This document shows positions 5,581 to 6,178 of a stretch of 6,178 bases of DNA, piece by piece. A program made the translations under genes and the position numbers. Origin of the DNA: CAYLPT01 sp964385645. GTDB lineage: Bacteria; Armatimonadota; Hebobacteria; Hebobacterales; Hebobacteraceae. Numbering within the stretch: position 1 is the first letter of the stretch; each line of letters begins with the position of its first letter. The stretch spans positions 1-6,178 of the forward strand of contig CAYLPT010000026.1 of NCBI GenBank assembly GCA_964385645.1, in the 5' to 3' direction. The notes under the pieces were generated by a model. That model was given only the letters and a program-made list of their open reading frames with translations, was not told where the DNA came from and did no database searches.

Positions 5581-6178
5581 ATGGATGCGCGGGAGCAAGG
5601 CGCCCATGCGGGCCTGGGGCGTCACAGGCCCGAGGGGGACGGAGGAGAGCAGGATCGGGTGGCGGCCGGCGGAGGGGTGACCGGCCGCGCCGTGCTGGTG
5701 GCGCTGTTCCTGCTGAGCTTGCTGGCGGTTCTCAGCTTCTATGTGGAGCTGGCGTGGGGCAAGAGCTGGGATGGGGGCGGGTGGTGGTTCACGACGGGCG
5801 CTCCCTCCGTGCTGCCGACGGCGGCTCTGTTCGCCCTCACGGCTGCGATGGGCATCCCGATGCTGCGCCGGCGGGGCCTGAGACGCCGGGAGCTTCTGGT
5901 CGTCTACTGCCTGCTGCTGATCGGGGTGCCCACGGCCGGGCACGCGGTGATGGCATGGATGCTGGTGAGGGTCATCGCCTTCCACTATGGAGCCCACGTA
6001 CATACTCACTGGGCGACGGCGTTCCTGCACCTGATCCCCACTTGGTGGTCGCCGACCAGCCCGGAGGCGATGGAGGGGTTCTTCCAGGGGCGGGCCTCGG
6101 TGCCGTGGGGGGAGTGGGCGGTGCCGCTGGCGGCCTGGTCGTCGGTGGCGGGGGCGGTGTTCGTGGCGACGCTGTGCG
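5581..6178 (+). CDS. N-terminal part of a multi-pass membrane protein, DUF6785-like (3' end outside window)
   Basis: The frame is open to the window end with no stop and gives at least 199 residues. After a charged N-terminus, hydrophobic segments lie at about 37-57, 75-95, 105-130 and 179-199, so it is an inner-membrane protein with several helices. The arrangement of a first helix, RRRELLVVYCLLLIG (101-115), a GH pair at 120-121, then PTWWSP (153-158) and GFFQGRASVPWGEW (166-179) agrees with what I remember of the DUF6785 family. Its function is unknown. The start is uncertain: ATG 5581 is the only in-frame ATG before the first helix. GTG 5659 has GGAGGA 12 bases upstream, and GTG 5677 would begin VTGRAVLVAL, close to where I would expect the family to start. 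It is divergent from the hydrolase, so the 5413-5580 gap must carry both promoters. I see no convincing hexamers there. Confidence 0.72.
   Translation, partial: MDAREQGAHAGLGRHRPEGDGGEQDRVAAGGGVTGRAVLVALFLLSLLAVLSFYVELAWGKSWDGGGWWFTTGAPSVLPTAALFALTAAMGIPMLRRRGLRRRELLVVYCLLLIGVPTAGHAVMAWMLVRVIAFHYGAHVHTHWATAFLHLIPTWWSPTSPEAMEGFFQGRASVPWGEWAVPLAAWSSVAGAVFVATLC

Noticed and set aside
5449..6030. 193-codon open frame on the - strand opposite the membrane protein
   Set aside because: It is Arg/Gln/His/Pro-rich antisense sequence. The + strand frame has clear hydrophobic helices and a family-like pattern.
1..6178. tRNA, rRNA, CRISPR array, insertion sequence or attachment site
   Set aside because: I saw no regularly spaced repeats, no transposase or integrase motifs and no tRNA-like cloverleaf on either strand.

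Overview
This is a high-GC bacterial window. It holds a compact DNA modification/repair/restriction-type cassette on the + strand (1-2659), an Rrf2-type Fe-S regulator on the - strand (2774-3217), a large glycoside hydrolase on the - strand (3298-5307) preceded by a tiny Tat-leader ORF (5317-5412), and the start of a divergent multi-pass membrane protein on the + strand (5581 to the window end). GC-ended codons, G-rich Shine-Dalgarno sequences and a sigma70-like promoter suggest a high-GC bacterium. The agarase-like hydrolase beside a DUF6785-like membrane protein reminds me of Planctomycetota, Armatimonadota and similar polysaccharide users, but the taxonomy is a guess. Standard stop codons are used, TAG among them.

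Left block: the 3' end of an unidentified Arg/Glu-rich gene (1-162) leads into vsr (175-624), a C5-cytosine methyltransferase (621-1781, 4-base ATGA overlap) and a 292-residue protein (1781-2659, 1-base TGATG overlap). The overlaps indicate one co-translated unit. The methyltransferase would mark cytosines and Vsr would nick at T:G mismatches left when 5-methylcytosine deaminates. The third protein carries a possible D...ExK nuclease signature and sits where a cognate restriction enzyme would be expected. It is the best candidate here for a poorly described activity.

Middle: a short convergent intergenic region with an imperfect GC-rich hairpin is followed by rrf2. That gene has a GTG start, three cysteines placed as in IscR, and a near-ideal promoter (TTGACA, 17 bp, TATATT on the - strand). 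A dyad with TATTCC/GGAATA arms overlaps the -10 box, which points to autoregulation.

Right block: the glycoside hydrolase gene has a strong SD (TTAGGAGG) at its ATG and no signal peptide. Directly upstream, in the same reading frame and separated only by a TAG codon inside that SD, is a 31-codon ORF encoding a textbook twin-arginine signal peptide start. The present sequence therefore makes a cytoplasmic enzyme and a detached Tat leader. A single base change, an assembly error or amber read-through would produce an exported enzyme. This is the most unusual feature of the window. The divergent membrane protein shares the 168-bp upstream region.
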